Shown here: piece after piece, positions 1-7,594 of the stretch | How the letters are laid out: every line of letters begins with the position of its first letter | How positions within the stretch are numbered: the stretch's first letter is position 1 | Assembly (NCBI GenBank): GCA_900538475.1 | Contig: UPYT01000002.1 | Location: 1 to 64,000, forward strand | DNA: 64,000 nucleotides | DNA from: an uncultured Clostridium sp. | GTDB taxonomy: Bacteria > Bacillota > Clostridia > Lachnospirales > Lachnospiraceae | Direction: 5' to 3' | The notes under the pieces: generated by a model | The model's database searches: none | What the model saw: the letters and a program-made list of their open reading frames with translations, nothing else | What the model was told of the DNA's origin: nothing | Position numbers and translations under genes: made by a program

Positions 1-83
1 ACTATCATACTGTATTTTTTGTGTCAATACATTTCACCTTATGGAAGTGCAAATTCCAGTTTGTAGATTTGAGGAGGTGCGGT

Positions 84-533
84 ATGAGCAATTCAAACAA
101 CACGCACAAATACGACGATATAATCAATCTGCCGCACCATACTTCACCCCAAAGGCCACGTATGGCGATGATTGACCGTGCGGCTCAATTCTCACCGTTT
201 GCGGCTCTGACTGGATACGATGCAGCAGTCAAGGAAACCGCCAGACTGACCGAGGATCGGGTTGAGTTGGATGAGTATGAGAAATCGGCTCTTAATGATC
301 GGCTTCAGATCGTTCAGGAAAGGCTGCCAGATACTCCGGTAATCGCCATTACATATTTTGTCCCGGATGAAAGAAAGTCTGGCGGCGCATATTGTACGGA
401 AATGGGAATCATCAAAAAAATCGACTATTATGAGCGAACCGTCATTATGCGGAGCGGTACACACATCCCAATCGACGAAATAATTGGTATCGAGGGAGAC
501 TTATTCAATCAGTTAGATGGAAACATGATATAG
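84..533 (+). CDS. YolD-like protein
   Basis: A 149-residue soluble protein resembling the YolD-like family, whose members usually sit next to Y-family (UmuC/DinB-like) polymerase genes on plasmids, phages and conjugative elements. Family-like features are the N-terminal PHHTSPQRPRM segment, the AAQFSPFAALTGYD motif and a C-terminal beta-rich part ending in IDEIIGIEGD. The ATG at 84 is preferred because GAGGAGG lies at 71-77; a longer reading from 21 has no ribosome site. A polymerase gene may lie just left of the window, but that cannot be seen. Function in the family is poorly defined. Confidence 0.75.
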   Translation: MSNSNNTHKYDDIINLPHHTSPQRPRMAMIDRAAQFSPFAALTGYDAAVKETARLTEDRVELDEYEKSALNDRLQIVQERLPDTPVIAITYFVPDERKSGGAYCTEMGIIKKIDYYERTVIMRSGTHIPIDEIIGIEGDLFNQLDGNMI

Positions 534-550
534 AAAGAGAAGCAGCAAAT

Positions 551-604
551 AAGGAAGTCCACAAAACCGGTCTGATATATCGGTGCGTGGGCTTCCTTTT
601 TTTG
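551..604 (+). terminator. Terminator after the YolD-like gene
   Basis: AAGGAAGTCCAC at 551-562 pairs with GTGGGCTTCCTT at 587-598 and is followed by a T-run to 604. It is a strong rho-independent terminator closing the preceding unit. Confidence 0.85.
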
Positions 605-651
605 AAATAATCAGTGAACATACAATTAAATTTATTCTGCCGAAATTTGCC

Positions 652-676
652 TGTATAGGCATTATCGCCCTATACA
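652..676. promoter_or_regulatory. Inverted repeat, candidate XRE operator
   Basis: TGTATAGG at 652-659 and CCTATACA at 669-676 form a perfect 8-bp inverted repeat with a 9-bp spacer, about 70 bp upstream of an XRE regulator start. The position suggests an autoregulatory operator. This is inferred from geometry only. Confidence 0.45.
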
Positions 677-744
677 AAATCGACATTTAGGCAATTAGCC
701 CATAGAATAAAAACCACAGACTCGGATGGGAGGTGATCGGAACG

Positions 745-1110
745 ATGGACGTAAATGAAGTGGATTATATCAAAATTGGGCAGCGTATCAGAGCAGCTCG
801 ATTGAAATTGGGCTGGCAGCAGGCAGAGGTTGCTTTTCGTGCAGGACTGACTACTTCTCACATGAGCCATATCGAAACGGGGCAAACCAAAGTGGCTCTA
901 CCGACTATCGTAAAGATTGCTAACACATTGTCTGTTTCTGTCGATGAATTGTTGTGTGATAGTCTGGAACAGGTGAAGCCTGTTTATGACAAGAAAATTG
1001 CAGAGGAACTGGCAGACTGTGATGCCGCAGAGCTGCAAGCGATGTTGGAGATTATACATACAACAAAGACTGTGATTCGCAAGAATCGAAAAGTCACCTA
1101 TGCACCTTAA
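745..1110 (+). CDS. XRE-family HTH transcriptional regulator
   Basis: A 121-residue regulator. Residues about 10-65 are a Cro/C1-type helix-turn-helix (IGQRIRAARLKLGW, then VAFRAGLTTSHMSHIE as the recognition part, then VSVDELL). The C-terminal half is helical and charged and may mediate dimerisation. The ATG at 745 is chosen because GGGAGG at 728-733 gives normal spacing; a GTG at 733 falls inside the ribosome site. It follows an 8-bp inverted repeat and precedes a structured 230-bp leader for the SARP-like gene. It is probably an element-borne repressor; the target is unknown. Confidence 0.8.
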   Translation: MDVNEVDYIKIGQRIRAARLKLGWQQAEVAFRAGLTTSHMSHIETGQTKVALPTIVKIANTLSVSVDELLCDSLEQVKPVYDKKIAEELADCDAAELQAMLEIIHTTKTVIRKNRKVTYAP

Positions 1111-1358
1111 TAACAAAGGCATCTTGGAATTACTGCTTCTGAGCAAGACACACCAGCTAACCTGTGCAAACAGGTCAACTCCTGTGAATGCCCGTTGAGT
1201 ATATCAGTAATAACTGAATACAGATTGCATTTCATATAGCAAGTTGTCTTGACTGCCGGTATCAAACTGATATGACAGCCAAAACCAAAAACCAGATTAA
1301 GCAAGCCGCAGAGCTGTCATGATCCGTAATGGGTCAGTGGTGCTTTGCGGCTTTTTTT
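1111..1358 (+). promoter_or_regulatory. Leader with GNRA hairpin and terminator before the SARP-like gene
   Basis: This gene-free stretch contains ACCTGT/ACAGGT (1160-1165 and 1170-1175) closing a GCAA tetraloop. At 1304-1352 the arms AGCCGCAGAG and CTTTGCGGCT form a terminator-like hairpin followed by a T-run to 1358. The ribosome site of the next gene (AAGGAGGGA, 1372-1380) comes straight after. It may only terminate the XRE transcript or may act as an attenuator. No known riboswitch class was recognised. Confidence 0.5.
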
Positions 1359-1386
1359 CTATAATCAGCATAAGGAGGGATTCGTT

Positions 1387-2763
1387 ATGGAACAAACCAG
1401 GAACTGTGGAAATAACGGATTTGATATGTATAATATCGGAGACAGGTGTGAGTACGTTCAATATGCAATAGAGATTGAGCGTACTCTACATAATATGCAG
1501 AAGGAATTAAACACCTGCATTGACCCCAGAAAAGCAGCCATGCTCATCATGCGTGTCGCAACGGAGTTTTACGATGCAGACTGGTGCGGCATTCTTGATG
1601 TGGATATGGAGATTGGCGTCTGGACGCCAATCTGGTGGTATGACACAGAATTTGGAGAAATGGCGCAGACCAAGTTTGAAGAATTTGAACTATCAGAGAA
1701 ATACGGGCGCTGGATACAATGCTTAAGAGATCATGAGCCAATCATTGTCCCTGATGTTGAAGCCATCAAAGAAGAAATGCCGGATGAATATATGCTTTAC
1801 CGTAGGCTGGATGCCAATGCGGTTATGGCGGTTCCTTTTTGGAAAGGACCGACTGGTTTTCTCACTCTGCGAAACGCAAAGAAATATAAGAATCAAACCG
1901 GTTTTCTGCGAATGCTGAACTATGCTGTTATTTCTTCACTGAACGAATACTTCCTGCTGGAAACGAGAAAACTGACCATCATTTCTCCGAGAATTACAAA
2001 TGCCACCGATGTTTATATCAGTTTATTTGGGGAACTCAAAATTACAACTGAAAAAGGTGTCCTGACGGAGCAGGAACTGAAATCGCCTAAGATAGCGAGG
2101 CTTCTGGTGTATCTGCTTTTGAAAGGGAAAATGACAGCTTCCCCACGGGAAATCGCTTCGGCAATCTGGCCGGGTGAAGATATTGAAGCTACGGTTAAAA
2201 ATATAAAGGGACTGGTCTACCGATTCAGACAGACGTTTGAATTGCTATCCGATCACCGCCTGATTGAGTCTACTCCGACGGGGTATCAAATCAATCCCCG
2301 GTTGAATGTGTTTACAGACTTTCAGCTGTTTGATAAAAAGTGGAGTATTGCGATGAAAGCAGCTGATCATAAAGAAAAAGTTGAGTTTCTGAAAAAAGCA
2401 ATAGATTTGTATCAGGGACCGTTGTTCGGTTCTGCACGGGATGAGCATTGGATTATGTCCAAAGTGGTAGCTTTTGAGTACCGCTATCTGGGTGCTGTAT
2501 GCGAACTGATGAAAACGCTTGATCTGGGACGTGATTACGTCTGTATCCAGCACTATGCTTCTAAAATGCTTCTGATTGCACCACACAGCATTGATGGCTA
2601 CTATTGGATGATTTACGCAATGTTTCAGTTGGATCATCCAGAGATGGCACGAGGAGAGCTGCGGATGGCACAGCGCAATCTCTTAGAGGAGGAATACGAC
2701 GAGCTGATCGAAAGATTGAAAGTTGCCGGTTTTTCTCGGTGTTATGGCATAACACCGGCGTAA
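1387..2763 (+). CDS. SARP/BTAD-type transcriptional activator with N-terminal GAF-like domain
   Basis: A 458-residue predicted activator. Residues about 20-190 look like a GAF-type sensor (AAMLIMRVATEFYDADWCGIL, then NAVMAVPFWKGPTGFLTL). Residues about 200-290 match an OmpR-like winged helix as in SARP/AfsR proteins (VYISLFGELKI, LLVYLLL, AIWPGED, LVYRFRQ, IESTPTGYQI). Residues about 300-440 are a helical bacterial transcriptional activation domain. The ATG at 1387 follows AAGGAGGGA at 1372-1380; an upstream ATG at 1345 lacks a site. Its 3' end runs into an array of TAACACC heptamers with 11/21-bp periodicity, the layout SARP proteins bind, so autoregulation or control of the downstream XRE gene is likely. 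The inducer is unknown. Confidence 0.75.
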   Translation: MEQTRNCGNNGFDMYNIGDRCEYVQYAIEIERTLHNMQKELNTCIDPRKAAMLIMRVATEFYDADWCGILDVDMEIGVWTPIWWYDTEFGEMAQTKFEEFELSEKYGRWIQCLRDHEPIIVPDVEAIKEEMPDEYMLYRRLDANAVMAVPFWKGPTGFLTLRNAKKYKNQTGFLRMLNYAVISSLNEYFLLETRKLTIISPRITNATDVYISLFGELKITTEKGVLTEQELKSPKIARLLVYLLLKGKMTASPREIASAIWPGEDIEATVKNIKGLVYRFRQTFELLSDHRLIESTPTGYQINPRLNVFTDFQLFDKKWSIAMKAADHKEKVEFLKKAIDLYQGPLFGSARDEHWIMSKVVAFEYRYLGAVCELMKTLDLGRDYVCIQHYASKMLLIAPHSIDGYYWMIYAMFQLDHPEMARGELRMAQRNLLEEEYDELIERLKVAGFSRCYGITPA

Positions 2764-2862
2764 CACCAGTAAAAACCATCATAACACCCGATTTTTCCCA
2801 TAACACCATCATAACACCGTCATAACACCGATACGAACCGTCATAACACCGGTTATAACACC
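2750..2862 (+). repeat. Eight TAACACC heptamers with helical (11/21 bp) phasing
   Basis: TAACACC starts at 2750, 2761, 2782, 2801, 2812, 2823, 2844 and 2856, with steps of 11, 21, 19, 11, 11, 21 and 12 bp. All copies have the same orientation. The first two overlap the last codons and stop of the SARP-like gene. A TATGTT hexamer at 2872-2877 lies 9 bp after the last copy and could be a -10 element. SARP regulators are known to bind direct heptamers at 11- or 22-bp periods just upstream of the -10, so this is probably the binding site of the adjacent gene product. Confidence 0.7.
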
Positions 2863-2864
2863 CT

Positions 2865-2927
2865 CGCCAGTTATGTTTTCAGGGCAAGAGCAAAATTGCC
2901 TTAGAAAATGTAACTGGCGGGGGTATT
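2865..2927 (+). terminator. Long imperfect hairpin terminator
   Basis: CGCCAGTTA at 2865-2873 pairs with TAACTGGCG at 2910-2918. Inner matches TTTTC/GAAAA and GGCAA/TTGCC extend the stem, and GGGGTATTTTTTT follows. It should stop read-through from the SARP-like gene. The candidate -10 at 2872 lies inside the 5' arm, so a transcript starting there would lack that arm and escape this terminator. Confidence 0.7.
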
Positions 2928-2951
2928 TTTTTGAATCAGAATCAGCGCAAC

Positions 2952-3003
2952 AGCGCACCTGTTCTTGCAAGAAATTGTGAGATCGGGTGCGCTTCTTTTA
3001 TTT
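2952..3003 (+). terminator. Second hairpin with T-rich tail upstream of XRE gene
   Basis: AGCGCACC at 2952-2959 pairs exactly with GGTGCGCT at 2986-2993, followed by TCTTTTATTT. The loop contains the palindrome TTCTTGCAAGAA. It is probably a terminator or attenuator in the leader of the XRE gene at 3087. Confidence 0.55.
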
Positions 3004-3086
3004 CAGGGGATATTCCCCGCAATCATTCTCCTCCCGGCTTCTTGGAATTTTCATTTTCAAAATTTCAAGAAATCGGAGGAAACGAT

Positions 3087-3374
3087 ATGTATTACGACCA
3101 GAAAGAAAGCGGAAAAAGAATTGCCGCACTTAGAAAAGAAAAAGGAATGACACAGGAGCAGCTTGCTGAAAAATTGAACATCAGTACAAGTACCCTTGGG
3201 AAAATCGAAAGAGGTATTCAGGGATTCTCCATTGATCTGCTGATTGAAATTGGTATCTTCTTTGGTATTTCAACTGACTACATACTTATTGGCTGCGAGA
3301 TTCGCAATTATGAAGCTGCAAAGGAATTGGATTCCGTTATAAATCAGTTGGTTGCTTTGAAGATGAAATTATAA
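3087..3374 (+). CDS. Small XRE-family HTH regulator
   Basis: A 95-residue Cro/C1-type regulator: the HTH spans residues about 10-65 (GKRIAALRKEKGMTQ, then LAEKLNISTSTLGKIERG, then FFGISTDYIL). A short C-terminal helix follows. The ATG at 3087 follows ATCGGAGGAAACGAT; an upstream in-frame TTG at 2931 would place translation across a hairpin and is rejected. It lies downstream of the heptamer array and two hairpins, so it is a plausible target of the SARP-like activator. Its own operator was not identified. Confidence 0.8.
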   Translation: MYYDQKESGKRIAALRKEKGMTQEQLAEKLNISTSTLGKIERGIQGFSIDLLIEIGIFFGISTDYILIGCEIRNYEAAKELDSVINQLVALKMKL

Positions 3375-3902
3375 AATCCGCCGTATCACGGTGGGTATCC
3401 GCCGTGAGAGGTCATAAAAAACGAATCGTGAAAACAGTACAATTTAGACACAGCCAAAGAGAAAGGCTGCTTGTTCCTTGAAAACTGAATAGACAATCAT
3501 CGAATACGTTCCTGCTGTCGGTGCGAAAGCATCAGCCACATCAGCGGTACGCCGTGACGTATCGGAAAGAGAAACAGAACGACTATTTTCTTATATTGAC
3601 GCAGTAGTCTCTCATCCGGTGCCAGCGATCAATACCGGCTCGTAAATATTGGGTTGCTACCAATACGGCAATGAAAACAGTCAGGGTTAATGATACTTCT
3701 CTACGGAGCTGGCGGAGAACCCGGCAGAGGTTAGATTCCTATGGAGCTGATTCGCAATCAGCCGTTCGATGGTTCCCTGAGGGCAACCGTCCTCTTTCCC
3801 AGGGGTGCGTGGCAAATATGGGAAACATAGATTTTGGAATGACTGCCCGATTTATTTCGGGCAGTCGTTTGTTACATACCCAACGAAAGGAGGTCATGGC
3901 AC
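3375..3902 (+). ncRNA. Structured 500-nt leader upstream of the MazF-like gene
   Basis: A gene-free stretch rich in pairing. CACGG/CCGTG arms lie near 3390-3409, and GCTGATTCGCAATCAGC near 3740-3757 is a near-perfect hairpin. At 3841-3866 GACTGCCCGA pairs with TCGGGCAGTC, followed by a weak T-rich tail. TTCCTTGAAAACTGAATAG at about 3475 resembles leaders that recur in Firmicute elements. No coding signal is convincing and no Rfam class was recognised. It could be a regulatory leader or an independent small RNA; the boundaries are approximate. Confidence 0.35.
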
Positions 3903-4310
3903 ATGATGAAAGAAAATTGGGTATATCGCCGTGGCGATATTTATTGCGCTGATCTGGACCCGGTAGTTGGGTCTGAACAAGGTGGCATCAGACCGGTGAT
4001 TGTAATTCAGAACGATACCGGCAACAGGTATTCTCCCACGCTGATCGTGGCAACGGTCACAACGAAAATCCGCAAGAAGGAGAATATGCCGACCCATCTT
4101 TTGATTAGAGACAATCCTGCATTTAAAGAAGCATCTGTTGTGCAGCTGGAGCAAATCCGCACCATTGATAAGCGCAGAATTGATAACTACTTAGGTAAGG
4201 TTACGCCCCGTGAAATGGTAGCGATTGAGAAAGCCTTATCCGTCAGCCTTGCAATGGAACAGCTGAAAAAGCGTTCCACAAAACATAAACCGAAGAAAGA
4301 AAAGGAGTGA
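3903..4310 (+). CDS. MazF/PemK-family endoribonuclease toxin
   Basis: A 135-residue protein matching the MazF/PemK fold: YRRGDIYCADLDPVVGSEQGG carries the conserved RGD(I/V)..(D/N)L.P..GSEQ.G start, followed by RPVIVIQNDTGNRYSPTLIVATVT and a LEQIRTIDKRR segment. Family members cleave mRNA or tRNA at short motifs. AAAGGAGG precedes the start; a second ATG at 3906 is possible. The C-terminus is Lys-rich. No MazE-like antitoxin precedes it; the next gene, 7 bp away, is an excisionase-like HTH. It could be a solo element-stabilising toxin or a regulated nuclease of the element. Confidence 0.8.
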   Translation: MMKENWVYRRGDIYCADLDPVVGSEQGGIRPVIVIQNDTGNRYSPTLIVATVTTKIRKKENMPTHLLIRDNPAFKEASVVQLEQIRTIDKRRIDNYLGKVTPREMVAIEKALSVSLAMEQLKKRSTKHKPKKEKE

Positions 4311-4316
4311 ACATAG

Positions 4317-4553
4317 ATGTTTGAAGAAAGAATTGCTGCTATGAATCAGCGTACCGAAGAATCCATTGTAGCCTCCACAGGCCAGTTCGATAAGAGAACA
4401 TATACCGTTGATGAGATTCAGGACATCCTGGGGATCAGCAGAACAAGCGCATATAACCTCGTGAAAAAGAAAGCTTTTCATAGTGTGCGCATCGGCGGCA
4501 GCATCAGAATCTCGAAAAAGAGTTTTGATGAGTGGCTGGATCAGCAAATGTGA
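4317..4553 (+). CDS. Excisionase-like helix-turn-helix protein
   Basis: A 78-residue protein with one MerR/excisionase-type HTH at residues about 25-75 (TYTVDEIQDILGISRTSAYN, then KAFHSVRIGGSIRISKKSFDEWL). It resembles recombination directionality factors and AlpA-like small DNA-binding proteins next to integrases. It follows the MazF-like gene by 7 bp, suggesting co-transcription, and comes 750 bp before the integrase. It could bend attachment-site DNA for excision or repress the module. Confidence 0.75.
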   Translation: MFEERIAAMNQRTEESIVASTGQFDKRTYTVDEIQDILGISRTSAYNLVKKKAFHSVRIGGSIRISKKSFDEWLDQQM

Positions 4554-4671
4554 GATTTGTCAAGTGTGTCGTACAACCCGGCGACAAACTTCAAAATAAA
4601 TCAAGAGTTCGATAAAATGTAGCCATGACAAGAAAACACATGGCTACATTTTTTACATAGGAGGTTGTGCG

Positions 4672-5298
4672 ATGGCAGAAACAAGAAAACGAACGAGTAT
4701 GTCTGTCCCTGAAATGGGCAGGATGCTTGGCCTTTGCAAAACTGAGTCTTACTGGCTCATTAAGAAAAATTACTTCAAGACCATTCTTGTCGGCAACACC
4801 ATGAGGGTGATGATCGACAGTTTTGAGGAATGGTATGCTAACCAGTTCAAATACCAGAAGGTCGATGGAACCCCTCCCGGTGAGGAACTGAAGAAAACTA
4901 CATATTCTGTAGAGGAGCTTGGTCAGCGCCTTGGGCTGAAAGAAGCAACTGCCTACGAACTGGTTGCCAAAGGGCATTTTGAAATTGTCGAAGCCTTGGG
5001 CAAGCGTAGAGTGACCAAGGCGAGCTTTGAAAGATGGTATGCATCCCAGAGCGATTATCGCACGGTAGAGGATCAAAAACTGGATGCAGACATTGTGGCA
5101 TCCACCTACGGTCTGCCGGAAATGGCAAGAATGCTTGGGGTACATCGTCAGACCATCTACTATATTGTTGCCAATGGCGATTTTGAGCTTATCAAGGTTG
5201 GCAGATATAAGCGAGCTACCAAAGAGAGTTTTGAAAAATGGTATCAGAATCAGACCCGCTACAGATTAGTAGCTGAGGATGGACAGGAAAGGAGATGA
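4672..5298 (+). CDS. Protein with three tandem excisionase-like HTH domains
   Basis: A 208-residue protein made of three copies of a roughly 60-residue excisionase-type HTH. Copy 1 is about residues 10-68 (MSVPEMGRMLGLCKTESYWL to SFEEWYANQFKYQ), copy 2 about 78-140 (YSVEELGQRLGLKEATAYEL to SFERWYASQSDYR), copy 3 about 146-203 (YGLPEMARMLGVHRQTIYYI to SFEKWYQNQTRYR). Each ends in SFE.WY.NQ..Y. GGAGG precedes the ATG. Its stop is 4 bp before the integrase start, so the two are co-expressed. It is probably the directionality factor; the triplication would let one chain contact three sites. A fragment of copy 1 recurs at 13384. Confidence 0.8.
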   Translation: MAETRKRTSMSVPEMGRMLGLCKTESYWLIKKNYFKTILVGNTMRVMIDSFEEWYANQFKYQKVDGTPPGEELKKTTYSVEELGQRLGLKEATAYELVAKGHFEIVEALGKRRVTKASFERWYASQSDYRTVEDQKLDADIVASTYGLPEMARMLGVHRQTIYYIVANGDFELIKVGRYKRATKESFEKWYQNQTRYRLVAEDGQERR

Positions 5299-5302
5299 TT
5301 AC

Positions 5303-6676
5303 ATGGCATCCATCGTTAAGAGAAAAAAGAAGTATTCTGTGGTCTATACATACACCGATGAGAACGGCAATAAGCGTCAGAAATGGGAAACCTTTGACAC
5401 CAATGCTGAAGCAAAGAAAAGAAAGCTGCAGGTCGAATATGAGCAGGAGTCGGGAACCTTTATTCCACCCTCTGCCAAGACCGTAAACGATCTTCTGGAA
5501 GAATATATGTCTATCTACGGCGTGAACACCTGGGCGATGTCTACTTATGAAAGCAGAAAGAGCCTGATTGCCAATTATATTCGTCCGCTTATCGGTGATA
5601 TGAAACTGGAGGATGTTTCTCCGAGAATTATGGACAAGTATTACAGAGATTTGCTTACTGTAAAAGCTGTGTCTACGAAGTATGTGAAAGCTCGTAACGA
5701 GTATCTAACACCGCATACGGTCAGAGAGATTCACAAGGTTCTGCGTAATGCGTTCAATCAGGCGGTGAAGTGGGAATTGATGACCAGAAACCCCGTAGAA
5801 CACGCTACGCTGCCGAAAGAAGAACATAAGACCAGAGACATCTGGACAGCGGAAGTTCTTCTGAAGGCTCTGGAAGCCTGCGACGATGATATTCTCCGTC
5901 TGGCAATCAACCTTGCTTTCTCCTGTTCTCTGCGAATGGGTGAGCTTCTGGGGCTGACCTGGGACTGTGTAGACATTTCTCCTGCGAGTATCGAACTTGG
6001 TCAGGCAAGCATCTTCGTTGAAAAGGAGTTGCAGAGAGTAAATCGTGAAGCGATGGCAGATCTGAACGGAAAGGACATTATGTTCAAGTTCCCGCCGACC
6101 TTTGCCAGTACGCACACCGCATTGGTTCTCAAAACACCTAAGACCAAAACCAGTGTCCGCAAGGTATTCTTACCGAAAACCGTAGCGGAAATGTTGGCGC
6201 AGCGAAAGGCTGACATCGAAGAATTGAAAGACCTTTTCGGTGACGAGTTCGTAGACTTTAATCTGGTGTTCTGTTCTTCCAATGGCAAGCCGATTGAGGG
6301 TCAGGTTATCAACCGTGCTTTCAATAAGTTGATCGAGGAGAACGGGCTGCCGAAGGTGGTTTTCCATAGTCTCCGACATTCCAGTATCACTTACAAGCTG
6401 AAGCTGAACGGCGGCGATATGAAATCCGTTCAAGGCGATTCCGGTCATGCACAGGTCAAGATGGTAGCGGATGTTTACTCCCATATCATCGACGATGACC
6501 GCAGGCTGAACGCTGAAAGACTGGAAGCTGCTTTTTACTCTGGCAGACAGGCAACACCGGAACCGGTACAGCCGGTCACACAGGAAAGCTCCACCGATGA
6601 TAAAGAGCTTCTTCTGAAACTTCTGCAAAACCCTGAAATGGCAGCACTCTTGAAGTCGCTGGCAAAGACATTATAG
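5303..6676 (+). CDS. Tyrosine site-specific integrase
   Basis: A 457-residue integrase. The N-terminal arm-binding part includes ASIVKRKKKYSVVYTYTDENG, a SAM-like core-binding region spans about 70-170, and the catalytic domain follows. Visible catalytic residues are Arg in SCSLRMGELLGL, HSLRHSS (H..R), His in GDSGHAQ and the nucleophile Tyr in VADVYSHI. The ATG at 5303 follows AAAGGAGATG. A helical tail (LLKLLQNPEMAALLKSLAKTL) is also found in relics at 10424. It sits 0.8 kb from a tRNA-Arg(CCT)-like core and should catalyse integration there. Confidence 0.93.
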   Translation: MASIVKRKKKYSVVYTYTDENGNKRQKWETFDTNAEAKKRKLQVEYEQESGTFIPPSAKTVNDLLEEYMSIYGVNTWAMSTYESRKSLIANYIRPLIGDMKLEDVSPRIMDKYYRDLLTVKAVSTKYVKARNEYLTPHTVREIHKVLRNAFNQAVKWELMTRNPVEHATLPKEEHKTRDIWTAEVLLKALEACDDDILRLAINLAFSCSLRMGELLGLTWDCVDISPASIELGQASIFVEKELQRVNREAMADLNGKDIMFKFPPTFASTHTALVLKTPKTKTSVRKVFLPKTVAEMLAQRKADIEELKDLFGDEFVDFNLVFCSSNGKPIEGQVINRAFNKLIEENGLPKVVFHSLRHSSITYKLKLNGGDMKSVQGDSGHAQVKMVADVYSHIIDDDRRLNAERLEAAFYSGRQATPEPVQPVTQESSTDDKELLLKLLQNPEMAALLKSLAKTL

Positions 6677-6686
6677 AATTAAAATG

Positions 6687-6738
6687 GCAGATCCTTTTAC
6701 ATAGCCTTCATAGCTTGTAAAGGGGTCTGCCCTTATTT
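6687..6738 (+). terminator. Terminator after integrase
   Basis: GCAGATCCTTTTACA pairs with TGTAAAGGGGTCTGC (G-U tolerated) across a short loop, followed by CCTTATTTTTGTTTTT. It ends the integrase transcript. Confidence 0.75.
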
Positions 6739-6757
6739 TTGTTTTTGGGGGTGCAAA

Positions 6758-7063
6758 ATGGATAGAGCATTTATGGACGAGTATTATGATAAAATGCGAG
6801 CTGATGATATTGAGGAATTATCAAGCCAGAGGAATGAGGATTATTCCGATAGAGCCGATGATTACAAAGCTGCAAAGCAGGCTCTGCTTGAGGGATTGGG
6901 GTTATCGCATTTATTTAGCGGAAACCGCAAACTTACACCAGAAGAAAAAGAACTCTGGTTGTTGTTCGACAGGGTATATGTAACAGAGCTTCTGGCAAGG
7001 GATGAATTTGCGAAGGGCGCATATATGCTGGGAGCTGAAGATCGAGAAACTATGCTTCGATAA
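6758..7063 (+). CDS. Small acidic protein of unknown function
   Basis: A 101-residue highly charged soluble protein (MDRAFMDEYYDKMRADDIEEL at the start, HLFSGNRKLTPEEKELWLLF in the middle). I did not recognise the family with confidence; similar small helical proteins occur beside Firmicute integrases. No signal peptide or membrane segment is present. GGGGGTGC precedes the ATG. It is separated from the integrase by a terminator and lies inside the element, before the attachment core. Confidence 0.55.
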   Translation: MDRAFMDEYYDKMRADDIEELSSQRNEDYSDRADDYKAAKQALLEGLGLSHLFSGNRKLTPEEKELWLLFDRVYVTELLARDEFAKGAYMLGAEDRETMLR

Positions 7064-7460
7064 ATACTGTACCTGCTTCGGCAGGACAGGTTACATACAA
7101 TCATTCGTCCCGAAAAATTCTATGGAATTTCTGATAATTCTGGTTGAAAAATTCGGTTTGAAATGATATATTAAACAGACTTAAATTGGTGTCGTGTGAC
7201 ACCAGCGGCTCCACATGAGAATGAACTGTATTTCCTGTCATTCCGCATAACGAGCAGTTACATAGTGACATTTACTTGCACTTGTAACGTCCACCAAAAA
7301 TCGAAAGCCTTGCTAATTTCGAGCCAATCGGACGGTGTAAAATCCCTCTGAATTAGCTATCACAGCGTAGTATCAGATAGGATTTGAAATGCTGAAAAAC
7401 CCTGTATTTCCAAGCATTTTTTAGCATTAGATGTCACTTCCCGATGTCGTATCGGGGCTA
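7064..7460. repeat. Element right arm, duplicated at 12663-13061
   Basis: A gene-free stretch between the last gene and the attachment core. It closely matches 12663-13061, including TTGATAATTCTGG or its variant, GAAATGATATATTAAACAGA, AGTTACATAGTGACATTTAC and GAGCCAATCGGACGGTGTAA. The match shows that two related elements share this right arm. A small CCTGCTTCGGCAGG hairpin lies near its start. It probably carries integrase/excisionase arm sites and the element terminus. Confidence 0.75.
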
Positions 7461-7505
7461 CTCCTAAGCGAAAGGCCGTGGGTTCGAATCCCGCCAGGGA
7501 CGCCA
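7461..7505 (+). other. Attachment core 1 (tRNA-Arg(CCT) 3' half)
   Basis: CTCCTAAGCG begins an anticodon loop with CCT, followed by a variable region, GGGTTCGAATCCC (T arm) and acceptor strand ending CGCCA. The 5' half of a tRNA is absent, so this is an att core rather than a functional gene. The core plus the next 97 bp recur almost unchanged at 10163. Confidence 0.8.
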
Positions 7506-7513
7506 GCAAACAC

Positions 7514-7553
7514 GCCGAAAACCTTTGATTTATCAGGGTTTTCGGCTTTTCTT
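7514..7553 (+). terminator. tRNA-type terminator beside core 1
   Basis: GCCGAAAACC at 7514-7523 pairs with GGTTTTCGGC at 7537-7546, followed by TTTTCTT. It is repeated after core 2. Confidence 0.8.
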
Positions 7554-7594
7554 ATTTCTGCGGCTTTTGTGGCTTTTTTGCAAAAAACCTTGGT

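Noticed and set aside
2750..2862. Repeat array considered as CRISPR
   Set aside because: The repeat is only 7-8 bp with 4- to 14-bp gaps and no spacer-like units; helical phasing points to protein binding. No CRISPR array or cas gene is seen anywhere in the window.
7461..7505. Functional tRNA-Arg(CCT) gene
   Set aside because: Only the anticodon loop to acceptor 3' half is present at all three cores; no D arm or 5' acceptor strand pairs with it.
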